DNA of 64,000 bases from Tunturiibacter empetritectus. Lineage in GTDB: Bacteria; Acidobacteriota; Terriglobia; Terriglobales; Acidobacteriaceae. The notes beneath the pieces were generated by a model. It saw nothing but the letters and a program-made list of their open reading frames with translations. It was not told the DNA's origin and made no database searches. Both the position numbers and the translations under genes were made by a program. The DNA is taken from assembly GCF_013410875.1 (NCBI RefSeq), contig NZ_JACCCU010000002.1, positions 496,001-560,000 of the forward strand. Direction: 5' to 3'. Shown here piece after piece: positions 1-8,791 of the stretch (its first letter is position 1; each line of letters begins with the position of its first letter).

Positions 1-44
1 GAAGGTACTAGGCTCTTGAAGCAACCTCTTCTCGTAACCAGGTA

Positions 45-626
45 TTACAGCTCCAGCTCCCGCCGCTCCCGCCAAAGCCGATACAGCCCCCACGCCGCCA
101 CCGAGCAGTTATCCACGATCGTACCCTCGAGAATCATCGCCTCGAACTCCACCACGCTCACCCGCTTCACCACCAAATCGCTCTCCTCAGCATCCGGGTC
201 GGCCTTGCCTATCGTCAGCCCCTCAGCCAAAAACACATACTGCCTCTGGTTCATCACTCCATACGCAATCTGTAGCGTCGACAGAAGCGTCATACGCTCG
301 GCCGTCAGTCCGGTCTCCTCCCGCAGCTCTCCCCGAGCCAACTCCTCCGGCACCACCTCGGCCAACTCCCACCCGCCCTGCGGTAGCTCCCAATGCCGCG
401 CCCCCACCGTGTACCGGAACTGCTCAATCAGATATACAAACTCACCCTCCGCTCCCACCTCCAGCGGAATCACAATGCAAGCCGGATCCTTATCGACGAC
501 CCCATAGATCCCCCGCTTACCATTCGCCCGTTCGATCACATCTTCGCGCACCCTGGTCCACGGATTCCGATAGACCTCCCGGCTGCTAATTGTCTTTATC
601 GCCACGACACCCCCGTCCACCACCAC
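45..626 (-). CDS. Nudix hydrolase, ADP-ribose pyrophosphatase type
   Basis: Predicted cytoplasmic Nudix hydrolase that cleaves nucleoside diphosphates linked to another group, such as ADP-sugars. The Nudix box lies at about residues 84-107 and ends in ELREETGL. The metal-binding glutamates E100, E103 and E104 are present, but the first box Glu is Val91 and the usual Arg is Gly99, so the box is slightly degenerate. Three GTG codons in a row directly after the stop of the upstream peptidase gene (TGA then GTG) leave the exact start open and suggest cotranscription or translational coupling. Length (193 aa) fits the family. The substrate cannot be told from the sequence. Confidence 0.85.
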   Translation of the reverse strand: MVVDGGVVAIKTISSREVYRNPWTRVREDVIERANGKRGIYGVVDKDPACIVIPLEVGAEGEFVYLIEQFRYTVGARHWELPQGGWELAEVVPEELARGELREETGLTAERMTLLSTLQIAYGVMNQRQYVFLAEGLTIGKADPDAEESDLVVKRVSVVEFEAMILEGTIVDNCSVAAWGLYRLWRERRELEL

Positions 627-2798
627 TCAGTCCCCGTCAGGAACCGAAAACTCCAGATGCGACGGATACTCCCCCGATCCATAGATCGTCACCGTCTGCT
701 TCTGGTATGCGCTCGAGGGAGCCGTCATGATATTCGGCACAAACGTCTGCGGGTTCCGATCGTACAGAGGAAACCAGCTGGACTGCACCTCCACCATCAT
801 CTTGTGCCCCTTCAAAAAAGTATGATCCGCCCCATGCAGACTCCACCTGAACTCAGTCACCTTTCCCGGCGTCAAAGCCTCTGGCGTCTCAAAGCTCTTC
901 TGATACCGCCCGCGAAAGATCTCATCCACAATCATCAACTGATACCCCGCCATCGGCGCCGGCGCATCGTCCGGATAAACATCGATCAACTTCACCACAA
1001 AGTCACCATCTGTCCCTGTCGTCGAAGCAAACAGATCCGCGACGACATCTCCCGTCACAGTGACATCCTTCTCCAGGACCGGCGATGAAAAGTTCGCCAA
1101 ATCCTTCCGCCCACTTACAAACCTCTGATCCTCCACCAGCCACGTCCGCCACTTCGATCCATCTCCATACGTCGATTGAATGGGCCGATTCCGATACGGC
1201 ACAGGATTCGCGGGATCTGCGTTGTAGCTGGCCGCAGCCTTCCCGGCAGCCGCAGGCGTATCCCTCGACAACCCTCCATCAGCATTCAAAAACAGCTTCG
1301 CCTCTCTGAACCCCTGCTTCGGAGGCCACGCCTCATACCGCTCCCACTTATTTACCCCAGTCCGGAAGCTCGCCACGCCCGTCAGGTCAAACCCGCCGCG
1401 CCCCTTCAAATACCTCTCAAAGAAAGGAGCCTCCATCGTCTTCCTGTACTGATCCCCAGTAGCCGCTCCAAAATCCAGCACCCCAAGATGCCGCGTCGTC
1501 GGCCCCCACCCACCATGGTTCCACGGCCCCAGCACCATGAACACCTCATCGTTCGCATCATGCGGCTTCAACGCGGCATACTCCGCCTGCGTCCCCCACA
1601 TATCCTCCTGATCCCACCATCCACCTACCTCAAGTGTCGGCACCTCCACCTTCGTCAGATGCCTCTCCACCGCCATATCCTGCCAGAACTTCGTATAAGC
1701 AGGCTGCGTCAGAAATATCTTCGCCGTCGGCAGGTTCTCCATCTTCACCGCATCGGCAGCCCCGGCAAAGTTCACATGGTGCAAAAAGAAATCGAAGGTG
1801 TCTTCCTTGCTCTCAACCCGCGCATCCGTCTTTTGTGCCTCTAACTGTTGCACATAGTCAAAGCCATACGTCTCGCGAAACGCCCCGTTATGAAAAAAAT
1901 CGTCTCCCATCCAAACATTCGTCATCGGAGCCTGCGGCGAAATTGCCTTCACCGCCGGGTGCGCCTCAATCCCCGCCGACATCGCCAAAAACCCCGGATA
2001 CGAGACCCCCAGCACCCCCACCTTGCCGTTATTATTCGGCACACTCTTCAGCAACCAGTCGATCGTGTCACGCGTATCGGTCGTCTCATCCACATCGTTC
2101 TTCGTCGTATGCGCAACGATCGCGCGGTTCATCACAAACTTCCCCTCCGACTCGTACCGCCCGCGAATATCGCCAAATACAAAGATGTATCCGCTCGCCG
2201 CCAGCTCCGGCTTGCTGCCATTCACCGCAGCCGACGAAGCCCACGAAGTCCCATACGGCGTCCTCTGCATCAAAAACGGCAACGCCTCTCCAGTCGCCTC
2301 CGACCCCGCCGGCCGCAGAATCACCACATGCAGCTTCACCCCATCGCGCACCGGAATCATCGCCTCACTGCGCGTGTACTCCCTGAAGTGGTTCAACCGA
2401 ATTCCCACCGGACTGAAGCGCTCTTCCTTCGTTTCCACGCCTCGCTCGCCACGTTCGCTATATGTGCTAGTCAAACCAGACACCTTACCAGCGGCACTCC
2501 GCGCAAACACAATCCGCAGCCCCTTCGCATAGAAATGATCGGCCGCTTCAGCCTGCAGCTCCAATCGCGCCCACCGCACGCCTTCGATGTAGAGCTTGTC
2601 CTCCTCGCGATACACCGAGCTCACCACATCAGGTTCCACCTCATCCCGATACTGCCCCACGTACTCATCCAGCGCGCCAACCGGCAGAGTAATCGCATGA
2701 TGCTTCTCAGCAGTCTGCGCCTCCTGCGCCGCCCCCACAGCCACCGAAGCCATCAACCATCCGGAAAGAACCAAAGCACAGTAGCCACGAATCTTCAT
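627..2798 (-). CDS. CocE/NonD family alpha/beta hydrolase (S15-like), secreted
   Basis: Alpha/beta hydrolase of the X-prolyl dipeptidyl aminopeptidase/CocE family, which acts on peptide or ester bonds. An N-terminal hydrophobic stretch (LVLSGWLMASVAVGA) is a likely signal peptide, so the protein is probably periplasmic or secreted. Residues of about 38-120 resemble the small DUF3471-type domain (DEYVGQYRDE). The catalytic part follows, with the nucleophile motif GVSYPG near residue 266, a likely catalytic Asp in GGWWDQED, a likely catalytic His in LGPWNHGGWG, and a C-terminal jelly-roll (X-Pro_dipep_C) domain. I chose ATG 2798, preceded by a GAGG sequence; an in-frame TTG lies five codons earlier. 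The Nudix gene follows immediately. Substrate unknown. Confidence 0.88.
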   Translation of the reverse strand: MKIRGYCALVLSGWLMASVAVGAAQEAQTAEKHHAITLPVGALDEYVGQYRDEVEPDVVSSVYREEDKLYIEGVRWARLELQAEAADHFYAKGLRIVFARSAAGKVSGLTSTYSERGERGVETKEERFSPVGIRLNHFREYTRSEAMIPVRDGVKLHVVILRPAGSEATGEALPFLMQRTPYGTSWASSAAVNGSKPELAASGYIFVFGDIRGRYESEGKFVMNRAIVAHTTKNDVDETTDTRDTIDWLLKSVPNNNGKVGVLGVSYPGFLAMSAGIEAHPAVKAISPQAPMTNVWMGDDFFHNGAFRETYGFDYVQQLEAQKTDARVESKEDTFDFFLHHVNFAGAADAVKMENLPTAKIFLTQPAYTKFWQDMAVERHLTKVEVPTLEVGGWWDQEDMWGTQAEYAALKPHDANDEVFMVLGPWNHGGWGPTTRHLGVLDFGAATGDQYRKTMEAPFFERYLKGRGGFDLTGVASFRTGVNKWERYEAWPPKQGFREAKLFLNADGGLSRDTPAAAGKAAASYNADPANPVPYRNRPIQSTYGDGSKWRTWLVEDQRFVSGRKDLANFSSPVLEKDVTVTGDVVADLFASTTGTDGDFVVKLIDVYPDDAPAPMAGYQLMIVDEIFRGRYQKSFETPEALTPGKVTEFRWSLHGADHTFLKGHKMMVEVQSSWFPLYDRNPQTFVPNIMTAPSSAYQKQTVTIYGSGEYPSHLEFSVPDGD

Positions 2799-2914
2799 CA
2801 AGCTCAACCTCAAAGTGAAATCATTGCACGAAAAATAAAAACCGCAGAATCCTCAGGAAGAGAACGGATCAAGTGAGACTCGCCCATCTCTTCAAATGAA
2901 ATCTGCGGCCTAAT

Positions 2915-3139
2915 TTAGGTCAGAACTGCTTCAGGACCAGCCGCACACTGAAAGCCCACTCGATTATGCGATCCATCACAAAACGGCCGCTTCTCACTGG
3001 CCCCACAGCGGCAAAGCGAGATCGCAGGCTTCCCCGTTAGATCCCACTCCTTGCCATCTGCGTCCTTCAAAACAATATGTCCTTCAACCCGCAGCGGTCC
3101 ATTGGGCCGAACCGTAATCTTTACCGCTTCTTCTGACAT
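2915..3139 (-). CDS. CDGSH-type iron-sulfur protein
   Basis: Small (74 aa) iron-sulfur protein with one CDGSH zinc-finger-like motif. The ligands are C43, C45, C54 and H58 (CRC, then FCDGSH), the 3-Cys 1-His set that holds a 2Fe-2S cluster in the mitoNEET family. Bacterial single-domain members are soluble and probably carry out electron or cluster transfer; the partner is unknown. It stands between the CocE gene (117 bp gap) and the acyltransferase gene, all on the minus strand. Its start ATG follows a purine-rich stretch (GAGAGAG). Confidence 0.9.
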   Translation of the reverse strand: MSEEAVKITVRPNGPLRVEGHIVLKDADGKEWDLTGKPAISLCRCGASEKRPFCDGSHNRVGFQCAAGPEAVLT

Positions 3140-3239
3140 CGTTCGTTACTCTCTCTCTTACAAAGGATGCGTTCAGCATAGCAAAATCGTGGCAGCCACA
3201 TCGCTCAGCCTAGAAGAGGCCGATCCTCTACTCTCATCG

Positions 3240-4493
3240 CTACAGCGAGAGAACATCATTGCTCTTCACAATCATCGCCTCTGCCTGGAGAACCGAGCCA
3301 ACTCTCGTTTCATCCTTCACCCAGCGCGCTCGAAGCCAACGATTCATCGGCTCTGAATACCCCCGCGAGACAAATGCTCCCAGCGCCCCCGAAAGCAGCA
3401 GAACAGCAAGGAACATCACCGGAACAGCCCGAACTGGTTTGTCCACAATCAGAAAAAGATGAAAAAGACTCAAGACAACAAAAACATGCGTCAGATAGAC
3501 CTCATAACTCAATCGCCCCATGAGCACCATAGGACCAAGAGATCTCGGCGCTTGCCACCGCGTCTGCGCAACCACGACCAGCATCATACAAACACCCAGG
3601 CCCAGCACCGTCATATCAAGCCCGGTACGGCCCAGCCCCCAACGATGCGCGATGACGGAAAAGCAGAGGACAAAGACCAACATCATCATTCCAGCGGTGC
3701 CAAGTACTCGCAGCGTCGTACTGGAAAGACGTGCCTTCGCAGAGAGCAGTGCCGTCAGGCATCCCAACGCGATCGCGTCCATGCCACCAAGGTACGAATA
3801 TTCTCTCCAAACCGGATTATGGTTGAAGGGCTGCGACCGCGCAAAGGGTCCCAATAGGACGAAGACAAAGAGCAAAGCAGAGAGCAAGCTGACGCGACGA
3901 AACACTCTACAAGCCAGCGGGAAACCAAGATAAAACATCTCTTCGACCGACAGTGACCATAGAATGTCCCAACTCGCAGGTAGATATCCTCTTCGCGCCT
4001 CAAGCAGATTGACATGAAAGGTAAGCGCCGCGACGAGAGCACGCCCCAGCCCGCCTGTCTTCCGATAAACAACAAAGTCTTTGACACCCGCGAAGTGAAG
4101 AAGACTGAGGATCACCAAAACAAGCACCATCAGAGGCGCGATGCGAGCGAACCTCAACCGATAAAAGTCCCCCACATTCACCGCAGACACTGAACCCCAA
4201 CGCCGCAACGTTGTCGAGGTAATCAGAAATCCGGAGATCACAAAGAAGATTTGAACACCGAACTGACCATTCCAGACCAGCGAAGACACAAGCTGCCGCG
4301 GCAGCCCATCCGTGTAGGGAACATTCGCCCCAAGCAGTCGCATGTTGACATGATTCATCAGCACCATGCAAATGGCCACGCCGCGAAGAAGATCCACCCC
4401 ATCCAGACGCGACCAGATCAGCGAAGCCTGTCTCCCCACCCTCAAGTTCGATCCCTGCTCATCCCTACTCAAAAGACAAGAGCCCTCAATCAC
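3240..4493 (-). CDS. Acyltransferase family 3 membrane protein (OafA/YrhL-like)
   Basis: Polytopic inner-membrane acyltransferase (Acyl_transf_3) that moves acetyl or other acyl groups onto sugars of surface polysaccharides or exported compounds. Family features are GVDLLRGVAICMVLMNH near residue 32, with the key His, and LWSLSVEEMFYLGFPL near 175, followed by about ten hydrophobic helices. The GTG start overlaps the stop of the zinc-finger gene by 4 bases (GTGA), so the two genes are likely translationally coupled. The first 30 residues are not conserved-looking, so a later start is possible. The acyl acceptor is unknown; no polysaccharide genes lie next to it. Confidence 0.87.
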   Translation of the reverse strand: MIEGSCLLSRDEQGSNLRVGRQASLIWSRLDGVDLLRGVAICMVLMNHVNMRLLGANVPYTDGLPRQLVSSLVWNGQFGVQIFFVISGFLITSTTLRRWGSVSAVNVGDFYRLRFARIAPLMVLVLVILSLLHFAGVKDFVVYRKTGGLGRALVAALTFHVNLLEARRGYLPASWDILWSLSVEEMFYLGFPLACRVFRRVSLLSALLFVFVLLGPFARSQPFNHNPVWREYSYLGGMDAIALGCLTALLSAKARLSSTTLRVLGTAGMMMLVFVLCFSVIAHRWGLGRTGLDMTVLGLGVCMMLVVVAQTRWQAPRSLGPMVLMGRLSYEVYLTHVFVVLSLFHLFLIVDKPVRAVPVMFLAVLLLSGALGAFVSRGYSEPMNRWLRARWVKDETRVGSVLQAEAMIVKSNDVLSL

Positions 4494-4750
4494 ACCACAT
4501 CAACTTCCATCTCATCCACATAACACCAGCCCCAGCTCTCGCCCGGCTCAACCGACCGCATGATCGCATGCTGTGTCTTGTGAAAGTGTTTGGTCGCATG
4601 CTTGTGCTGAGACGAATCACAGCACCCCACATGCCCACACTCCAGGCACATCCGCAGATGCACCCAGCTGCTGCCAATCTTCAAACACTCTTCACAGCCT
4701 TTAGCCGACGGCTTCACCTTACGAATCTGATCCAGATGAGTACATTCCAT
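4490..4750 (-). CDS. UBP-type zinc finger protein
   Basis: An 86-residue protein that consists of a single UBP-type zinc finger, a fold best known for binding the free C-terminus of ubiquitin in eukaryotes. Visible ligands include C3, H5, C19, C22, C35, C38, H40, C43 and the His-rich stretch HKHATKHFHKTQH, with a closing WGWCYVDE. Stand-alone bacterial members are common but their ligand is not known. It overlaps the acyltransferase gene by four bases. The family assignment is firm; the role is not. Confidence 0.85.
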   Translation of the reverse strand: MECTHLDQIRKVKPSAKGCEECLKIGSSWVHLRMCLECGHVGCCDSSQHKHATKHFHKTQHAIMRSVEPGESWGWCYVDEMEVDVV

Positions 4751-4800
4751 TCGCGCACCGCCTTCGCCTGATTCTATCTCTAAGAGGCTGCGTAGAAGCT

Positions 4801-4977
4801 GTCCTGCCGGACGGGCCTCCTGCGCGGAGCGCGGGCGTTCGCACGCCTCTTTAGAGCTTCGCGTGGTCCTCTCGTTGGTCGGAATTATCTTCCTTCGCGA
4901 CCAACGGGAGCGCCAACCGAAAGGGTATACCCGCCACGAAGTGGCCGCTCCAGCGAAGTGGGCCCGTCCGGCAGGAC
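4801..4977. repeat. MITE-like palindromic element with 17-bp terminal inverted repeats
   Basis: The ends are perfect inverted repeats: GTCCTGCCGGACGGGCC at 4801-4817 and its complement at 4961-4977. Inside is a second inverted pair (4869-4880 with 4899-4910, 11 of 12 matching) and a short CACGAAGTG palindrome. The whole 177 bp can fold into a long hairpin. It fills the gap between the sigma-54 regulator gene and the zinc-finger gene and encodes nothing recognisable. Partial copies occur at 8690-8783 and 60670-60686. Confidence 0.75.
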
Positions 4978-4983
4978 AAGTCT

Positions 4984-6615
4984 TTAATCCCCCATCCCCT
5001 CCGTAATCCCATACTCCTTAAGCTTCCGGTACAGCGTCGTCTTCCCGATCCCAAGCAGCTTCGCCGCCATCAGCTTATCGCCCTTCAACTGCCGAATCGT
5101 CCCCAGGATGGCCTGCCTCTCCATCTCCGCAATCGACACGATCCCGCCGCCCTGCGAAGCGCCCACCGTCTCCCGCCCCATTCCGTCTTCCTCAACCGCA
5201 TGGATCGCCGGCCCCTGCTGCATGCGAAAGTTCTGCAGCTGTGTCGGCAGATCGCCCAGATGCAGCACCGGCCCCGACGACAGCGCACACGCCCGCTCGA
5301 TCGCATTCTCCAACTCCCGCACATTGCCCGGCCAGTCGTACTCCGCCATCGTCCGCAGCATCGAGTCCGAGAAGCTTCTCTCCACTCCAGTCTCCTTCTC
5401 CATCTGCTTCAGAAAGTGCGTCGCCAGCACCGCAATATCCTCGCGCCGGTCCCGCAGCGGAGGAATCCTGAGATTCACCACGTTCAAACGAAAATAAAGA
5501 TCCTTGCGAAACCGCCCCTGCTCCACCATCGTCGCAAGGTCGCGATTGGTCGCCGCCAGCACCCGCGCCGAGATCGGCCTGGCCTGCGTCGCCCCCACCG
5601 GCCGAACCTCCTTCTCCTGCAGTGCCCGCAACAGCTTCGCCTGGAGATCCAGCGGCAACTCGCCAATCTCATCCAGAAACACCGTCCCGCCCTCGGCAGA
5701 GGCCAGCAGTCCCTCCTTCGCGCGATCCGCTCCCGTGAATGCCCCCTTCACATGCCCGAACAACTCGCTCTCAATCAGCGTAGGCACCAGCGACCCGCAG
5801 TCCACAGGCACAAACGGCTTCGCCGCATTCGGCCCATTGAAGTGGATCGACCGCGCCACCAACTCCTTGCCCGTCCCACTCTCGCCCAGGATCAAAACCG
5901 GATGCGTCGAATAAGCCACCTTCGACAAGATCCGATACAGCTTCTCCATCTCCGGAGACCGGCCCACCAGCCCACCCATCCCCTGCTGGGTCCTCAGCCT
6001 CTCGCGAAGCTGCCGGCTCTGAACATCCATGTGCAGCTGCTGCCCGGTACGCTCGAGCACCGCCGTCAACTCCTCCAGCGCAAACGGCTTGGTCAGATAG
6101 TCTCCCGCACCAATCCGCATCGCCTCCACCGCAGACGACACCGTAGCAAACGCCGTCATCACAATCACCGCCATCTCCGGATGCAGCGCCTTTACCTGCT
6201 CCAGCAGCGGCAGCCCGCCACCACCCGGCAGCTTCAGATCCAGCAGCAACAGATCAATCCGCCTCTGCTTCAGGATCGCCCGCGCCGCCGTAGCGCTCTC
6301 GGCACCCACCACCTCAAATCCCATCCCCGCAGCAATCTCGCAGCAAGCCTTCCGCACTGCCTCATCATCATCGACCACCAGCACATGCAGCAGCCCTAGA
6401 TGTTCTGCAGAGCTCACCGCATGCGCTCTCGCATCCGGCGCCGAAATCGTCGACAAGACCGGTGACACGCCCACCAGCACTCCCGATGGCGAATCCGCTC
6501 CCCCATCGTCTCTTCTCCGCTCACTATTCGTTCTCTCGCTCAACACCGAAACACCTCCTGCGCTACTGGTTCCCGCTCCCGCCGTCTCGAAACCCGTCCT
6601 TAGCATGCGATCCAT
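4984..6615 (-). CDS. Sigma-54 dependent response regulator (NtrC family)
   Basis: Transcriptional activator of sigma-54 promoters. After about 75 low-complexity residues comes a receiver domain (about 76-190) with acidic pocket D82-D84, phospho-acceptor D126 and K176. The AAA+ domain follows (about 215-450), with Walker A GESGTGKE at 244-251, the sigma-54 contact loop GAFTGA at 291-296 and Walker B TVFLDEIGELP. A Fis-type helix-turn-helix closes the protein (about 500-540). The start overlaps the kinase gene by 16 bp, so the two form one operon and are cognate partners. The long N-terminus may mean that the true start is internal. Target genes are unknown; see the palindromes upstream of the kinase gene. 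Confidence 0.95.
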   Translation of the reverse strand: MDRMLRTGFETAGAGTSSAGGVSVLSERTNSERRRDDGGADSPSGVLVGVSPVLSTISAPDARAHAVSSAEHLGLLHVLVVDDDEAVRKACCEIAAGMGFEVVGAESATAARAILKQRRIDLLLLDLKLPGGGGLPLLEQVKALHPEMAVIVMTAFATVSSAVEAMRIGAGDYLTKPFALEELTAVLERTGQQLHMDVQSRQLRERLRTQQGMGGLVGRSPEMEKLYRILSKVAYSTHPVLILGESGTGKELVARSIHFNGPNAAKPFVPVDCGSLVPTLIESELFGHVKGAFTGADRAKEGLLASAEGGTVFLDEIGELPLDLQAKLLRALQEKEVRPVGATQARPISARVLAATNRDLATMVEQGRFRKDLYFRLNVVNLRIPPLRDRREDIAVLATHFLKQMEKETGVERSFSDSMLRTMAEYDWPGNVRELENAIERACALSSGPVLHLGDLPTQLQNFRMQQGPAIHAVEEDGMGRETVGASQGGGIVSIAEMERQAILGTIRQLKGDKLMAAKLLGIGKTTLYRKLKEYGITEGMGD

Positions 6616-7583
6616 CCTGCCTCTCCCCGCACTACCATCTTCACCGTCGAATCATTCATGCGCTTCTCGGTCATCTCAAACTCCTCTATCTCAAACCTCT
6701 CCTGCTCGACCACCGCGTCCAGCCGTTTCATCGCACTCCACTCCACCGAGATGCTCGTCCCCACCTCCGGCTGGCTGTCGATACTCACAACTCCACCCGC
6801 GATAGCCACCAGCTCCCGTACCACGCGAAAGCCCAGCCCCCTCCCATTCGCAGAAGAGATCCCGCCAGCCTGCATCAACCTCCGCACCGCAGCCTTATCC
6901 ATCCCGCAGCCACGATCGCTCACCGTCATCACCACCCTGCGCCGCGGCTCCTCGCCTTCGTTCTCTCCCTCCTGCAGCACGCCCTCCACATGGATCGAGA
7001 TCGCTCCCACCCAAGGCGTCGCCTCCGCTGCGTTCTTCACCAGGTTCGTCAGTATCCGTTCCACCGACTCCACCGGCACCTTCACCGCCTGAAACGCGCC
7101 CACACCATAAGAGATCTCCACCGTCCGCCCCGCCACCCGGCTCAGCAGCCCTCTGCATCGATCCACCACATCCGGCAGCACGGCAAACTCACCCAACCCC
7201 TTCGTCGCCCGGCCCGCCCGCGCATGATTCACCAGCCGGTCAATCATCGCCCAGCTGCGATCGCTCAACATCCTCAACTCGTTGGCATATTCCTTATGCT
7301 CGTCATGCAGCACTCCAGGCAGCGCCAGCAAGTCAGAGTAGAGACTCAGCGCCCCCAGCAGATTCCCCGCGTCATGCGCCAGTCCCGCGCCCTCCGCCAC
7401 ACCCGCAATCGCCACGCCCGCAATCGCCGCCACCTCCGCGGCAGCAGGCGCATCCACCGTCTTGCGCACCGTCGGCATCGCCAACCCACCAAGACCCATC
7501 TGGCGTGTCACGTGGCGAAGTGCCGCAAACTTCCCTGAATAACTCTCTGGCCCCGAGGCAGTACTGCTCTGCATTGCCTGCAT
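6600..7583 (-). CDS. Sensor histidine kinase, soluble type
   Basis: Histidine kinase paired with the downstream NtrC-type regulator. It has no transmembrane segment and no obvious PAS domain, so the signal is probably cytoplasmic or comes from a partner. The likely phospho-acceptor is H70 in [13 protein letters not shown]. The HATPase domain shows the N box ([14 protein letters not shown]), G1 (SDRGCGMD) and G2 (GRGLGFRVV). At 327 aa it is short for the class: only about 65 residues precede the His, and these are rich in Ala and Val. Confidence in kinase activity is high; the stimulus is unknown. Confidence 0.9.
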   Translation of the reverse strand: MQAMQSSTASGPESYSGKFAALRHVTRQMGLGGLAMPTVRKTVDAPAAAEVAAIAGVAIAGVAEGAGLAHDAGNLLGALSLYSDLLALPGVLHDEHKEYANELRMLSDRSWAMIDRLVNHARAGRATKGLGEFAVLPDVVDRCRGLLSRVAGRTVEISYGVGAFQAVKVPVESVERILTNLVKNAAEATPWVGAISIHVEGVLQEGENEGEEPRRRVVMTVSDRGCGMDKAAVRRLMQAGGISSANGRGLGFRVVRELVAIAGGVVSIDSQPEVGTSISVEWSAMKRLDAVVEQERFEIEEFEMTEKRMNDSTVKMVVRGEAGWIAC

Positions 7584-7633
7584 TCTCTAAATCCACCGTT
7601 CTCCTGCTTAGTAACCTACAGCAGATGCACTCC

Positions 7634-7653
7634 TGTAATCACTTCAAGTGCCA
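7634..7653 (-). promoter_or_regulatory. Candidate sigma-54 promoter, -24 element only
   Basis: On the minus strand, about 55-70 bp before the kinase start, the sequence reads TTGGCAC then 5 bases then GTGAT. The first part matches the sigma-54 -24 consensus (TGGCAC) exactly. At the proper spacing the -12 element should be TTGC but is GTGA, so the match is partial. The operon encodes a sigma-54 activator, which makes autoregulation plausible. Position and context are the main support. Confidence 0.35.
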
Positions 7654-7731
7654 AACTGGAACTCCCTTCCTAAGTGATTCCACATCAATCCAAAACACCT
7701 CAAATCCCCTCGCCCGCCCAAATCAGACACC

Positions 7732-7842
7732 GTTCCAATATGGGAACCGAGCCAACGCGAGATCCTCACTCTCCCGCAAATCCTCAACAAAACTCAGCTC
7801 CAAATTCAGCTTCCCATTATGGAACCAATCCCATTTCGGAAC
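7732..7842. promoter_or_regulatory. Three GTTCC-N6-GGAAC type palindromes
   Basis: The 326 bp between the kinase and rph (7584-7909) hold no gene but do hold three related palindromes with the same 6-base spacer: GTTCCAATATGGGAAC at 7732-7747, CTTCCCATTATGGAAC at 7810-7825, and ATCCCATTTCGGAAC at 7828-7842 with one arm imperfect. They lie about 80-210 bp upstream of the candidate sigma-54 promoter, the usual distance for enhancer sites. They could be binding sites for the regulator encoded downstream, or could serve the divergent rph gene. Confidence 0.45.
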
Positions 7843-7909
7843 ACTCCCCCAAAGGACTCACACGCCACCGCTCCATCCCCCCGCAAAACCCCGCAACTAT
7901 AATTCCCCC

Positions 7910-8677
7910 ATGTCCGTAACCACCGTAACCACCGCCACACCCTCCCCCCAGATCTTCCGCCCCGACCACCGCTCTGCCGACGCCCTCCGCCAGGTCCGCA
8001 TCACCCCGCACTACATCGCCATGGCCGAAGGCTCCGTCCTCATGGAGTCCGGCAACACCCGCGTCCTCTGCAACGCCACCATCGAGCAGGGCGTCCCCGG
8101 CTGGCTCCGCAACTCCGGCCGCGGCTGGGTCACCGCCGAGTACGGCATGCTCCCACGAGCCACCCTCACCCGCACCGCACGCGAGAGCGAACGCGGCAAG
8201 GTCGGCGGCCGCACCCACGAGATCCAGCGCCTCATCGGCCGTTCCCTCCGCAGCGTAGTCGACATGAAAGCTCTCGGCGAGCGCACCATCATCCTCGATT
8301 GCGACGTCCTCCAGGCCGATGGCGGAACCCGCACCGCAGCCATCACCGGGGCCTGCGTCGCCCTCGCACTCGCTCTCGGCAAGCTACTCAAGGCTGGCAC
8401 CTTGAAAACATCCCCACTCAAACAAATGGTCGCCGCCACCTCGGTCGGCATCGTCGACGGCCATGTTCTGCTCGACCTCGCCTACGAAGAGGACTCCCGC
8501 GCCGCCGTCGACATGAACGTCGTCATGCTGGCCAACGGTGGCCTCGTCGAGACCCAGGCCACTGCCGAACACGACTCCTACACCCGCACTCAGCTAGGCC
8601 AGATGCTCGACTACGCTGAAAAGGGCATTCACGAACTCCTCGCAGCACAGCGTGAAATCCTGAACCAAATAAGTTAA
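7910..8677 (+). CDS. rph: Ribonuclease PH
   Basis: RNase PH, the phosphate-dependent 3'-5' exoribonuclease that trims the 3' end of tRNA precursors. The protein has 255 residues, the usual length, and is a single RNase PH domain with the conserved blocks [58 protein letters not shown] and [16 protein letters not shown] chose ATG 7910 because the family begins shortly before the motif RPDHR; the frame stays open for 135 codons further upstream without conserved sequence. It is transcribed divergently from the kinase gene. Confidence 0.95.
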   Translation: MSVTTVTTATPSPQIFRPDHRSADALRQVRITPHYIAMAEGSVLMESGNTRVLCNATIEQGVPGWLRNSGRGWVTAEYGMLPRATLTRTARESERGKVGGRTHEIQRLIGRSLRSVVDMKALGERTIILDCDVLQADGGTRTAAITGACVALALALGKLLKAGTLKTSPLKQMVAATSVGIVDGHVLLDLAYEEDSRAAVDMNVVMLANGGLVETQATAEHDSYTRTQLGQMLDYAEKGIHELLAAQREILNQIS

Positions 8678-8689
8678 ACAATCATCCCG

Positions 8690-8783
8690 ACCAAAGGGAG
8701 GACCCAGGCACCTACCCAACCCCAAAAAGGTATACAAGTCACGAAGTGACCGCCTGCCGCGCAGGCAGCCCGTCCGGCAGGAC
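8690..8783. repeat. Partial copy of the palindromic element
   Basis: This stretch matches the right half of the element at 4801-4977. In order it carries CGACCAA-GGGAG, GGTATAC, CACGAAGTG and the end sequence GCCCGTCCGGCAGGAC (16 of 17 bases of the terminal repeat). The left terminal repeat is missing. It lies between the convergent rph and membrane-protein genes and ends 8 bp from the stop codon of the latter. Confidence 0.7.
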
Positions 8784-8791
8784 AATCCTCC

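Noticed and set aside
1..44. Gene fragment at the left edge
   Set aside because: Too short to judge; nothing recognisable in it.
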